From Pelagihabitans sp963760375 (lineage in GTDB: Bacteria; Bacteroidota; Bacteroidia; Flavobacteriales; Flavobacteriaceae), in NCBI GenBank assembly GCA_963760375.1, contig CAVXCS010000003.1:1-64000 (forward strand): a DNA stretch of 64,000 bases, in the 5' to 3' direction. The position numbers were made by a program, and so were the translations under genes. Below, one piece after another: positions 53,847 to 61,630 of the stretch. Below the pieces are notes generated by a model. It was not told where the DNA came from and ran no database searches. It was given only the letters and a program-made list of their open reading frames with translations. Every line of letters begins with the position of its first letter. Position 1 is the stretch's first letter.

Positions 53847-54176
53847 GGTTTGTCAAGTTGAAATTTTAACTGATTGATTTGCCAACGATTGTCGGCGGTC
53901 TTCAGCGCCAATAAGATGGCGCCCAGCATTTTTGAATGGAGCGTGGGAAGTTGGTATCTTTTTTTCGACATGAGGATGTTCGACCGTTCTGCAAGTGAAA
54001 AGCACAACCGGAACGTCAATAAAATATAGATACGATTCATGGGTTCATTCATATCGGGTTTTAAAATGGTACTGGATTTCTGTTTCCAAATCCAATGGGA
54101 CAACCACGGCGTGGGTCATCATGGAACAGCGACCGAAACAAGCGCCGCTGTCTTTTTGATCAAAGTCGTGAAAAGC
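53843..54176 (-). pseudogene. Possible decayed gene (NTF2-like remnant)
   Basis: Directly after the DUF2267 stop the same frame reads AFHDFDQK... MTHAVVVPLDLETEIQYHFKTRYE and then stops; further on, another frame reads ...LLALKTADNRWQINQLKFQLDK before its stop overlaps the SDR start. The last segment recalls the C-terminal strands of NTF2/SnoaL-like proteins. The pieces suggest one frameshifted small gene, but could be chance. Confidence 0.3.
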
Positions 54177-54629
54177 TCAAAACATCAAATTGGAGTAGAT
54201 CATGCTTTTCAAGTCCTTTGGAAGTCCGTCACGGATATCTTCCATTTCCCCCAAAGAAATATATTTTCTTAAATAGATGAAAGTCGTATCGATATACCGC
54301 TCCGCGACTTCATCGTTGTATTCAAAATCATTGACCGCTGCCGAGCCATCGTGTTGGCGCACCAGGTCGATAAATTCTGCCATGCGCTTGATTTTGGGCT
54401 TTTCTTTTCTCAGGTTCCACCCATTCACATAAACCGCTTTCAGGAACATCGGCAACTGTGCAACAAGTTGCAGCGATTCTTCCGGTGGAATGATGTCGCG
54501 CAGGGCATGTAGGATGGCACTTATTATCCTTCCGGCCTTATCGGTATCGGTTCCAAGGTTCATTTCTTTGGCATAATCCTTTATAAAGGTATTGCCATCT
54601 TTTGCATATTCGTTGAAATTGAGTCCCAT
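54177..54629 (-). CDS. DUF2267 protein
   Basis: 150 residues from MGLNFNEYAKD. DUF2267 hallmarks: an N-terminal helix, RIISAILHALRDIIPPEESLQLVAQLPMFLKAVYVNGW, and a second half that repeats the plan. These helical proteins are common in stress loci, function unknown. It is divergent from hpf; the shared Box 1 has only a weak -7 (CATCTTTA, 54660-54653) toward this gene. Confidence 0.8.
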   Translation of the reverse strand: MGLNFNEYAKDGNTFIKDYAKEMNLGTDTDKAGRIISAILHALRDIIPPEESLQLVAQLPMFLKAVYVNGWNLRKEKPKIKRMAEFIDLVRQHDGSAAVNDFEYNDEVAERYIDTTFIYLRKYISLGEMEDIRDGLPKDLKSMIYSNLMF

Positions 54630-54683
54630 GATCGTTTTTTTTAAATGTGCCATAAAGATGATAATGAATCATGATTGGTCAAA

Positions 54684-54726
54684 TGATATAAGTCATTTAT
54701 GGGCTCAAAAAACACCCTTATTTTTG
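54684..54726 (+). promoter_or_regulatory. Box 1 promoter of hpf-usp
   Basis: TGATATAAGTCA (54684-54695) with a perfect -7, TATTTTTG (54719-54726), standard 23-bp gap. Transcription would start about 15 bases before the ATG at 54748. Confidence 0.75.
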
Positions 54727-54747
54727 AAAAATGCCAAATCGAAAAAT

Positions 54748-55050
54748 ATGAAGGTACAAATACAGTATGTCAAGATGCCCACCAATGATTCCTTGGGGGA
54801 GATGGTCACCCAAAATTTGAACAAGTTGGCCCATAAATTCCCCTTTGTTTTGAGGGCAGATGTGATTTTCAAGGAAGAAAACGACCCCAGCGAACGTGGC
54901 ATGATCTGCGAGATTCGGCTCAGTGCCCCTGGACCAAGGCTGTTTGCAAAATCGGACGAGAGCAGTTTTGAAAAGGCTGCAATGGAGACCGTCAGCGATT
55001 TGGAGCGGCAGCTAAAAAAACGCAAGGGCGTCTTAAAAAAGCATCATTAA
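54748..55050 (+). CDS. Ribosome hibernation promoting factor, HPF/RaiA family
   Basis: 100 residues with the short HPF plan: VQIQYVKMPTNDSLGEMVTQNLNKL, beta strands with ADVIFKEEN and CEIRLSAPG, and SSFEKAAMETVSDLERQLKKRKG. It binds the decoding region of resting ribosomes. It is under Box 1 and 14 bp from a usp gene, tying ribosome hibernation to the same stress signal. The frame is open to 54592, but the promoter and family fix this start. Confidence 0.87.
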   Translation: MKVQIQYVKMPTNDSLGEMVTQNLNKLAHKFPFVLRADVIFKEENDPSERGMICEIRLSAPGPRLFAKSDESSFEKAAMETVSDLERQLKKRKGVLKKHH

Positions 55051-55064
55051 ACCTTCCCGCGACT

Positions 55065-55907
55065 ATGGATATCAAAAAAATTCTTGTCCCCGTCGATTTT
55101 TCGGAACATGCCTCCTATGCCTTGGAGGTGGCGGCCCAATGGGCAAGACAGCATGGGGCCGAAATTTTGGTGCTCCATATGCTGGGTTTGTTCGAATCTT
55201 CCTATGAGCTGGATGAGACCTCCGCAATGGCCGAAGCCAAGTATTATATGAAAATGGCCAAAAAGAGGTTCAACGAATTTTTGGACAAGGAATATCTGGA
55301 GGGAATATCGGTACATCGAATCGTGCAGAACTACAAAATTTTCAGTGAATTGAACCAAGTGGCCGGGGAACAGGATATTGATCTGATCGTCATGGGCTCG
55401 CACGGCACCAGCGGTATTGGCGGGTTTTTTGTGGGGTCGAACACCGAAAAGGTCATTCGTTCCGCTGAAGTACCGGTCTTGGTGATCAAAAAACAAACGC
55501 CAAATTTTGGCATGAAGGAAGTCGTCTTTGCTTGTGACTTCAATTTGGAAAATGAAAGCGCCTACCGCAAGGCCATGAAACTGTTCCAACGATTGGGAGC
55601 AAAGGTGCACCTTCTCTATGTCAACCTGCCCAATACCCAATTCAAGAGCAGTACCGAAATCGAAGAAAAGATGGCCAATTTCCTTTTTGTGGTGCACGAT
55701 GGAAAAGCCGTTTTGAATGAAACGCCCGTTTGTGTGTGCGATCACACCATTGAAATGGGCATCTACCGCTACTGCAAAAAGGTCAATGCCGACCTTTTGG
55801 CCATGCCTACCCATGGAAGGCAGGGGCTATCGCACTTTTTTAGACAAAGTTTGGCAGAGGATATCGCCAACCATATCGATCTTCCGGTGATGACCTTTAA
55901 GATTTGA
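55065..55907 (+). CDS. Tandem universal stress protein
   Basis: 280 residues, two UspA-like halves. The first has the N-terminal ILVPVDFSEHASYALEVA and the nucleotide motif VMGSHGTSGIGGFFVGSNTEKVI (G-2x-G-9x-G-S type, ATP-binding class); the second ends MPTHGRQGLSHFFRQSLAEDIANH. Co-transcribed with hpf. Confidence 0.9.
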   Translation: MDIKKILVPVDFSEHASYALEVAAQWARQHGAEILVLHMLGLFESSYELDETSAMAEAKYYMKMAKKRFNEFLDKEYLEGISVHRIVQNYKIFSELNQVAGEQDIDLIVMGSHGTSGIGGFFVGSNTEKVIRSAEVPVLVIKKQTPNFGMKEVVFACDFNLENESAYRKAMKLFQRLGAKVHLLYVNLPNTQFKSSTEIEEKMANFLFVVHDGKAVLNETPVCVCDHTIEMGIYRYCKKVNADLLAMPTHGRQGLSHFFRQSLAEDIANHIDLPVMTFKI

Positions 55908-55943
55908 TGGCTGGGCTGGGGAACCAAAAAAACGATGCCTGGC

Positions 55944-56642
55944 TCAGAGCAGATGCAGGGCCATATCCACCATGTCCCTAAAGGTTTTTTCCCTTTCATC
56001 TGCAGAGGAGCGTTCCCCGGTGACCAAAGAGTCGGAAATGGTGAGTATGGCAAGGGCCCTTACATTATATCTTGCTGCGATGGTATATAGTCCGGATGCT
56101 TCCATCTCCACGCAGAGCACACCAAATTTGGCCCACAACTTATAATCCTCGGCATCATCGGTATAGAATTCATCAGAGGACAGTACATTTCCCGCCTTGA
56201 TGGCGATCCCCTGCTCCTTGGCGTACAAGGCGGCCTTCATCAAGAGTTCAAAGTTGGCGGTAGGGGAGTAATCGGCATTGATGAATCTGGAATTGTTGAT
56301 ACCTGAAGTGGTGGAGGCCGCCATGGCCAGCACAATATCCCTGATCTTCACCTCTTTTTGATAGGACCCGGCAGTTCCTACCCTGATAATGTTCTTTACC
56401 CCATAGTCGTTGATCAGTTCATGGTAATAGATCATCGCCGAAGGAATGCCCATTCCACTTCCTTGTACCGAAACACGCTTCCCGCGGTAGGTGCCCGTAT
56501 AGCCCAACATTCCCCTGACATCGTTATAGCAATATGCTTTTTCAAGAAAGGTCTCGGCGATCCATTTGGCGCGCATGGGATCGCCGGGCATGAGCACGGT
56601 TTCGGCAATGTCTCCTTTTTTGGCTTCGATGTGGGTGCTCAT
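55944..56642 (-). CDS. deoD: Purine-nucleoside phosphorylase
   Basis: 232 residues of the hexameric, E. coli-type family: MPGDPMRAKW, GSGMGIPSAMIY, RVGTAGSY, VLSSDEFY and VEMEASGLY, all in place. It splits purine (deoxy)nucleosides by phosphate to base and (deoxy)ribose 1-phosphate. Third gene of the TerB-like/deoC/deoD operon, 7 bp after deoC. Confidence 0.93.
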   Translation of the reverse strand: MSTHIEAKKGDIAETVLMPGDPMRAKWIAETFLEKAYCYNDVRGMLGYTGTYRGKRVSVQGSGMGIPSAMIYYHELINDYGVKNIIRVGTAGSYQKEVKIRDIVLAMAASTTSGINNSRFINADYSPTANFELLMKAALYAKEQGIAIKAGNVLSSDEFYTDDAEDYKLWAKFGVLCVEMEASGLYTIAARYNVRALAILTISDSLVTGERSSADEREKTFRDMVDMALHLL

Positions 56643-56649
56643 GGATTTC

Positions 56650-57297
56650 TTATTTAAGGGTGGCCATCATCGCGGCCCCTGAGGAGGTGCCGATACGGGA
56701 AGCGCCCAAGCTTATATATTTTTTTGCGGTCTCGGCATCCTTGATGCCTCCGGATGCCTTTATTTTTATGGCCTCCCCGACCCACTTTTTTATCGAGGCA
56801 ACATCTTCAAAGGTGGCTCCCAACGGACCAAATCCTGTGGAGGTCTTTACGTAATCGGCCCCGGCACGGATGGCCATCTCGCAGGCCAGGCGTTTCTCGT
56901 TGCCATTCAAATAACAGGTCTCGAGAATTACTTTCAACACTTTATCGCCAATGGTATTTTTGACTTTTTCAATTTCGGCCTCCACCAATCCATGTTCACC
57001 CGATTTCATCCACCCGATGTTCATGACCATATCAATTTCATCCGCTCCAAGTGCAATGGCCTGCCTGGCCTCGGAGCACTTCGTTTCCGTCAGGTTGGCG
57101 CCCGTCGGGAAGCCTACTACGGTAACCAAACGCACTCCGGTACCCCATAGGGCTTTTTTGCAGGTCGCCAAGTGGCATCCATGCACGCAAACGGCATAAA
57201 AGTGATACCTTTTGGCTTCCTCGCACAATGTTGCAACTTCAGATATGGTGGCATCGGGCCTTAACAGGGTTTGATCTATGTAGTTTTCCAACAGCAC
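56650..57297 (-). CDS. deoC: Deoxyribose-phosphate aldolase
   Basis: 215 residues. It cleaves deoxyribose 5-phosphate to acetaldehyde and glyceraldehyde 3-phosphate. Motifs: DQTLLRPDAT, VVGFPTG, ADEIDMVMNIG, KVILETCYL, the Schiff-base Lys in YVKTSTGFGP, and IKASGGI. The start codon is GTG, sharing its G with the TAG stop of the upstream gene (TAGTG), which indicates coupled translation. Confidence 0.92.
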   Translation of the reverse strand: MLLENYIDQTLLRPDATISEVATLCEEAKRYHFYAVCVHGCHLATCKKALWGTGVRLVTVVGFPTGANLTETKCSEARQAIALGADEIDMVMNIGWMKSGEHGLVEAEIEKVKNTIGDKVLKVILETCYLNGNEKRLACEMAIRAGADYVKTSTGFGPLGATFEDVASIKKWVGEAIKIKASGGIKDAETAKKYISLGASRIGTSSGAAMMATLK

Positions 57298-57701
57298 TAT
57301 TTCAACAGCAGCCCCAACTTGCCAAGTAAGACCAACTCGCCTTTGTTTTTACCGGAGAAGGCGGCGGCTATGGCATTCGCGGTAGCCATGATAAGGTCTT
57401 TGAGGTCTTCCGTAAAAACAGTGGGATGTTCCTTGTAAAATTTGGTAAAGGCATCAAAACACGCATTGCTTTGCTTCTCATATTCCAGGAGCCAGTCAAA
57501 AACAATTTCGATTTGGTAGGCGGCGTCGGTGCCATACCGATCTTCAAGCGAATCCACATCGAGCCATTTTTCCCGTATGATCTCTTTGAGCCGATCTAAT
57601 TCTTTGATATGTACTGCATCGTCTGCCATGGCGATGGCATAGAACAGTTTTCCCAGGTTTTGGTACAATTGGTGGCCGATTTTCTCAGAATTTGTCATCA
57701 T
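57297..57701 (-). CDS. TerB-like helical protein
   Basis: 134 residues, all helical: LGKLFYAIAMADDAVHIKELDRLKEIIREKW recalls the TerB/DUF533 fold, with DDAVHIKE in the place of the TerB acidic motif. The rest (ATANAIAAAFSGKNKGELVLLGKLGLLLK) fits TellA/TerB-type bundles. Function not established. First in the operon with deoC-deoD, under a perfect Box 1 promoter. Confidence 0.65.
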   Translation of the reverse strand: MMTNSEKIGHQLYQNLGKLFYAIAMADDAVHIKELDRLKEIIREKWLDVDSLEDRYGTDAAYQIEIVFDWLLEYEKQSNACFDAFTKFYKEHPTVFTEDLKDLIMATANAIAAAFSGKNKGELVLLGKLGLLLK

Positions 57702-57723
57702 ATTTTCAATGGTATAGCAATTT

Positions 57724-57766
57724 CAAATCTAACTTTAAATTGATTTTCGAGATATGATAAATGTCA
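57724..57766 (-). promoter_or_regulatory. Box 1 promoter of the TerB-like/deoC/deoD operon
   Basis: TGATAAATGTCA (57755-57766) with a perfect -7 TAGATTTG on the minus strand (57731-57724), standard 23-bp gap. Confidence 0.75.
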
Positions 57767-57777
57767 GTTATAAAAGC

Positions 57778-57785
57778 TAATTTTG
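57778..57785 (+). promoter_or_regulatory. Possible -7 element of the FixL-like kinase gene
   Basis: TAATTTTG (57778-57785), a perfect TAnnTTTG, ends 4 bp before the ATG at 57790. If used, the transcript would start at or in the start codon (leaderless), or the true start codon lies further down. It is not at the standard Box 1 distance. Confidence 0.3.
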
Positions 57786-57789
57786 AAAC

Positions 57790-59313
57790 ATGCAGGTTTT
57801 TCAAAAGAACAGTAATATTTTCAACTTGCTTTCGGAAGGGGTGTCCGAAGGCATTATTGTCGTCAATAATGAACAGGTGATTGTGGCCACCAATTCGTCC
57901 GCGGAGGAGATGTTCGGTTATTCAAAGGATGAATTATTGGGACAATCGTTGAATCTACTGATTCCAACAAAGCATCGACATGCGCATAAAAATTATGTGA
58001 CCCATTTCGTGGACAAAAGTGAAAAACGTCAGATGGGTCGAGGTAGAAACCTGTACGGCCTGCACAAAAATGGGGAAGAGTTCCCCCTCGAAGCGGGTTT
58101 AAATCCCTTTGAACTTTATGGATCCCATTATGTCATGGCCCTGGTCATGGATATTACCGAGCGAAAGAAGGCCGAAAAGGAACTGATCCATTGGTCGACG
58201 ATTTTTAACGAATCATTAAATGAGATTTTTATTTTTGATGCGAAGACCCTCCATTTTAAAAATGTGAACAAGGGCGCTCTGAAGAATATGGGCTATGATT
58301 TGGAAGAATTCAGGAAATTGACGCCCGTTGACATCAAACCCATGTACGATGAAACCGGATTTCGAAATCTGATCGCCCCGTTGCTCGACCGGCAAAAGGA
58401 AAAATTGGAATTTGAGTCCTTGCACCAACGAAAGGACGGTACTACCTATCCGGTGGAAGTACACTTGCAGATGTCTGACTTGAGCGAAGAAAAAGTGTTC
58501 GTTGCGATCATTTTGGATATTACCGAGAGGAAGAACTATACGGAAAAATTGGAAAGGACCGTTGAAGAACGCACCAAACAGCTCACCGATGCCTTGGCGA
58601 AGGAGAAAGAACTCAACGAACTGAAGACCCGTTTTTTATCCCTGGTCTCCCACGAGTTCAAGACCCCGTTGAGCAGTATCCTGACCTCGGTCACCCTGCT
58701 GTCGAAATACGACCGGACAGAACAACAGGGCAATCGGGAAAAGCATGTGGACACCATCAAAAACAAGGTGCGTTATTTAGATGCCATCCTCAACGATTTT
58801 CTTTCCCTGGAGCGTTTGGAATCGGGGAAGGTGAATTACAAAATAGATCGCTTTCCCTTGAGCAAATTGATAAACGAAGTGGTATACGATGCCAATATGT
58901 TGTTGAAGGAGGGCCAAAAAATAATATACCCCCATGATATCGATCATATTACAGTGGCGTTCGAGGAGAAGATCTTAGAGTTGGCCTTGTCGAATTTGGT
59001 ACACAACGCCATTAAATATTCGGCCGAGCATACCGTGGTGGAAATTCAGGTGAAGAAAGACAACCAGCTCTTGGAGCTCGATATTATCGATCAAGGAATA
59101 GGCATTCCGTCCCAAGAGCAAAAACATATTTTTAATCGTTATTTTAGGGCGGAGAACGCCCTCCTGAGCCAAGGCACGGGAATTGGGTTGAGCATCACCA
59201 AACAACATCTTGAAAATTTGGGCGCTTCCCTTAGTTTTGTCAGTGAAGAAAATAAAGGATCTATATTTACGATAAAAATTCCGGAAAACATGGCAGCGAA
59301 AGCCACTTCATGA
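57790..59313 (+). CDS. PAS-PAS sensor histidine kinase with FixL-like first PAS
   Basis: 507 residues, cytoplasmic: PAS1 (about 12-125), PAS2 (about 135-248), coiled coil, HisKA with His288 (SLVSHEFKTPL), HATPase (NAIKYS, DQGIGIP, GTGIGLSI). PAS1 resembles the FixL haem PAS in the region KHRHAHKNYV...MGRGRNLYGLHKNG: His66 lines up with the FixL haem-ligating His, and Arg86 with the Arg that controls oxygen signalling. Haem binding is thus possible, but similar PAS domains without haem exist. The partner is the REC-Crp regulator 93 bp downstream. Confidence 0.88.
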   Translation: MQVFQKNSNIFNLLSEGVSEGIIVVNNEQVIVATNSSAEEMFGYSKDELLGQSLNLLIPTKHRHAHKNYVTHFVDKSEKRQMGRGRNLYGLHKNGEEFPLEAGLNPFELYGSHYVMALVMDITERKKAEKELIHWSTIFNESLNEIFIFDAKTLHFKNVNKGALKNMGYDLEEFRKLTPVDIKPMYDETGFRNLIAPLLDRQKEKLEFESLHQRKDGTTYPVEVHLQMSDLSEEKVFVAIILDITERKNYTEKLERTVEERTKQLTDALAKEKELNELKTRFLSLVSHEFKTPLSSILTSVTLLSKYDRTEQQGNREKHVDTIKNKVRYLDAILNDFLSLERLESGKVNYKIDRFPLSKLINEVVYDANMLLKEGQKIIYPHDIDHITVAFEEKILELALSNLVHNAIKYSAEHTVVEIQVKKDNQLLELDIIDQGIGIPSQEQKHIFNRYFRAENALLSQGTGIGLSITKQHLENLGASLSFVSEENKGSIFTIKIPENMAAKATS

Positions 59314-59405
59314 CATGCTGGGCCTGGTTTCGGATCGGTGCAGCGCACTATGGAATCCGGATAGATCTTAGCCATGGGTTTTGGACGAAAAAATAAAACG
59401 GAGAG

Positions 59406-60458
59406 ATGAAGAGCGTACTTTTAATCGAAGATGATAAGGCCCTTAGGGAAAATACCGCCGAGCTGCTCGAACTATCGAACTATGCTGTAATGACCGCTTC
59501 CAATGGGATTATCGGGATACAAATGGCCAAAGATCACCGGCCCGACGTTATTGTATGCGATATCATGATGCCGGAACTCGATGGATACGGCGTGCTCCAA
59601 AGCCTGGCCTCCCATGAAAATACCGTAAACATTCCCTTTATTTTTCTTTCGGCCAAAACAGAGCACAAGGAAATCAGAAAGGGGATGGACCTTGGCGCAG
59701 ACGATTACCTGACCAAACCTTTTGAGGAAGACGACCTGATCAGCGCCATTGAGAGCAGGCTGGCCAAGGCCGAGATATTGGCAAGAATGAACCAGGCACC
59801 TCCGGTTAGATCGGAAATTTCGGATGAAGAGATGCGGTCCTTGAACGAACTCAAGAATTTTTTTGATGATAATGGGGAAGAGGAACGCTTTGCCGAAGGT
59901 CAAATGATCTTCAAGGAAGGTACGCACACCCATAAAATTTACCTTATCCTAAAAGGCTTGGTGAAATGTCATAAAATCGATGCCGATGGGAAGGAATTGA
60001 TCACCTCCCTTTACAGGGCAGATGATTTTTTGGGACTGACCTCTTTTATCAACAACGTGCCCTATCAAGAATCGGCAACGGCCATGGAGGAAGTGGTACT
60101 TGTAGGCATTTCAAAGTCGCGGTTAAAGGACGTTTTGGAGCAAAACCATTCCATTTCGCTGGAACTGATGGAACTCTTGACCCAAAACATTACCGATATC
60201 AAGGGCCAATTGTTGCAGATGGCCTATAGTTCCGTGAGAAAGAAAACCGCCCAAACCCTGCTGCAGTTCGCAGAGGTCTTGAATAAAAAAACAGAAGATC
60301 CCATCAAAATTTCAAGGAACGATCTTGCCAGTGTAGCGGGCATCGCCACCGAAACCCTGATCCGTACGCTTAGCGGATTCAAGAAAGAAGGCCTCATCGC
60401 CATCGAAGGCAGGAACATCAGGATCAAGGAATTGAAAGCCCTGCATCACGTATCATAG
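59406..60458 (+). CDS. REC-Crp fusion response regulator (partner of the FixL-like kinase)
   Basis: 350 residues: receiver (1-120; phospho-acceptor Asp52 in CDIMMPELDG, LTKPFE), cNMP-like beta-roll (about 165-275), winged helix (about 285-345). Recognition helix IATETLIRTLSGF has the same Glu and Arg as FNR/FixK and the paralogue at 9326, so both could bind Box 1. It merges the roles of FixJ (phosphorylated receiver) and FixK (Crp-type activator) in one protein. Identical start, IEDdxxLRENTAE, and order to the paralogue show common descent. Confidence 0.9.
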   Translation: MKSVLLIEDDKALRENTAELLELSNYAVMTASNGIIGIQMAKDHRPDVIVCDIMMPELDGYGVLQSLASHENTVNIPFIFLSAKTEHKEIRKGMDLGADDYLTKPFEEDDLISAIESRLAKAEILARMNQAPPVRSEISDEEMRSLNELKNFFDDNGEEERFAEGQMIFKEGTHTHKIYLILKGLVKCHKIDADGKELITSLYRADDFLGLTSFINNVPYQESATAMEEVVLVGISKSRLKDVLEQNHSISLELMELLTQNITDIKGQLLQMAYSSVRKKTAQTLLQFAEVLNKKTEDPIKISRNDLASVAGIATETLIRTLSGFKKEGLIAIEGRNIRIKELKALHHVS

Positions 60459-60496
60459 GGATCCTCGTCGATCAATGGATCATTTCACCCCATAAG

Positions 60497-60539
60497 TGAT
60501 ATTTATCATAACGGGATTTTATTTAGGGAGCTACATTTG
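60497..60539 (+). promoter_or_regulatory. Box 1 promoter of the usp gene at 60587
   Basis: TGATATTTATCA (60497-60508) with a perfect -7 TACATTTG (60532-60539), standard 23-bp gap. Confidence 0.78.
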
Positions 60540-60586
60540 GAGGTAGTATGTTAAAAAACCGCCAACCAGCCCATGAAATTCCTTGA

Positions 60587-61420
60587 ATGAAGCAGATACT
60601 AGTTCCCACCGATTTTTCATCGAACGCATGGAATGCCTTTGAATTTGCCCGAAAGCGATTCGAACATGTTCCCTGTCGGTTTTATATCCTGCACGTGGCA
60701 GACCTTGCCGACTCGCCAGTAGTGTCCAATTCCTTGGTTTTTGCGAAGTCTGAAAACAAAGCTGCCAGAAAAGATTTGCGTACCCTTTTCGAAAGAATTT
60801 CGAGATTACCGCCCAATAAGAACCATAAATTCATGGCACTACAAGAATATGGCTATTTCGTGGATATGGTGCGTAAGTCCATTGCCGAGAACAACATCGA
60901 TTTGCTGGTGATGGGAACCAAGGGTGCCGATGGGCTAAAGGAAAGTGTTATCGGCAGCAATACCGGCGATGTCATCCACAAGGTACATTGCGATATTATG
61001 ATCGTTCCTGAAAACGCCGTTTTTCGGCCAGTTCATGAAGTGGTATTTCCAACGGAATTCAATGATTTTTACACCCACCATATCCTTGAATCCATATCGG
61101 ATCTTTTGGCCGAAGACCAAACGAATTTGCGTGTGATGCACGTGAAGGTCAACAACGGGAGGCTCAACCAAAATCAGGAATTCAATAGGGCCTACCTGGA
61201 GGATTATCTGGAGGAGGTTGCTGGGAATGCCCATTCTTTCCATACCATCACCAACACCAAGGTATCCAAGGCAATAGAGGTTTTTGTGGACCAAATGGGC
61301 ATCGATTTGGTAGTGATGGTGGCCAAGAATTTAAATTTTCTGCAACAGCTCTTTTTCGATTCCTCGATCAAGAAGCTAAGTTTCCACACTGAGGTCCCGA
61401 TGCTGGTATTGCACGATTAA
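60587..61420 (+). CDS. Tandem universal stress protein
   Basis: 277 residues, two Usp-like halves. First half: ILVPTDFSSNAWNAFEFA and VMGTKGADGLKESVIGSNTGDVIHKV (nucleotide-binding loop). Second half is diverged, ending IDLVVMVAKNLNFLQQLFFDSSIKKLSFHTEVPMLVL. It begins the usp cluster under a Box 1 promoter, directly after the REC-Crp gene. Confidence 0.9.
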   Translation: MKQILVPTDFSSNAWNAFEFARKRFEHVPCRFYILHVADLADSPVVSNSLVFAKSENKAARKDLRTLFERISRLPPNKNHKFMALQEYGYFVDMVRKSIAENNIDLLVMGTKGADGLKESVIGSNTGDVIHKVHCDIMIVPENAVFRPVHEVVFPTEFNDFYTHHILESISDLLAEDQTNLRVMHVKVNNGRLNQNQEFNRAYLEDYLEEVAGNAHSFHTITNTKVSKAIEVFVDQMGIDLVVMVAKNLNFLQQLFFDSSIKKLSFHTEVPMLVLHD

Positions 61421-61443
61421 ATGGCTTTTTTTTTCTTCCCCAC

Positions 61444-61486
61444 TGATAATTATCATAGATTTTAGCGACCTGCAACCATACTTTTG
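61444..61486 (+). promoter_or_regulatory. Box 1 promoter of the usp genes from 61631
   Basis: A perfect palindrome TGATAATTATCA (61444-61455) and a perfect -7 TACTTTTG (61479-61486), standard 23-bp gap. The predicted leader to 61631 is long, about 138 nt, and holds no clear reading frame. Confidence 0.75.
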
Positions 61487-61630
61487 AACGGTAGTGCAAT
61501 TGTATTTGGGGACAATCCCAGAGCCACGGATATTCTGTTGGCCGCACTGAATAGAATACCTTCGGAGTCCCATTTCAGTTGAAACAGCAGGTTCACAACT
61601 TTTACCGGGTCCCCGATCGACATAAAAAAA

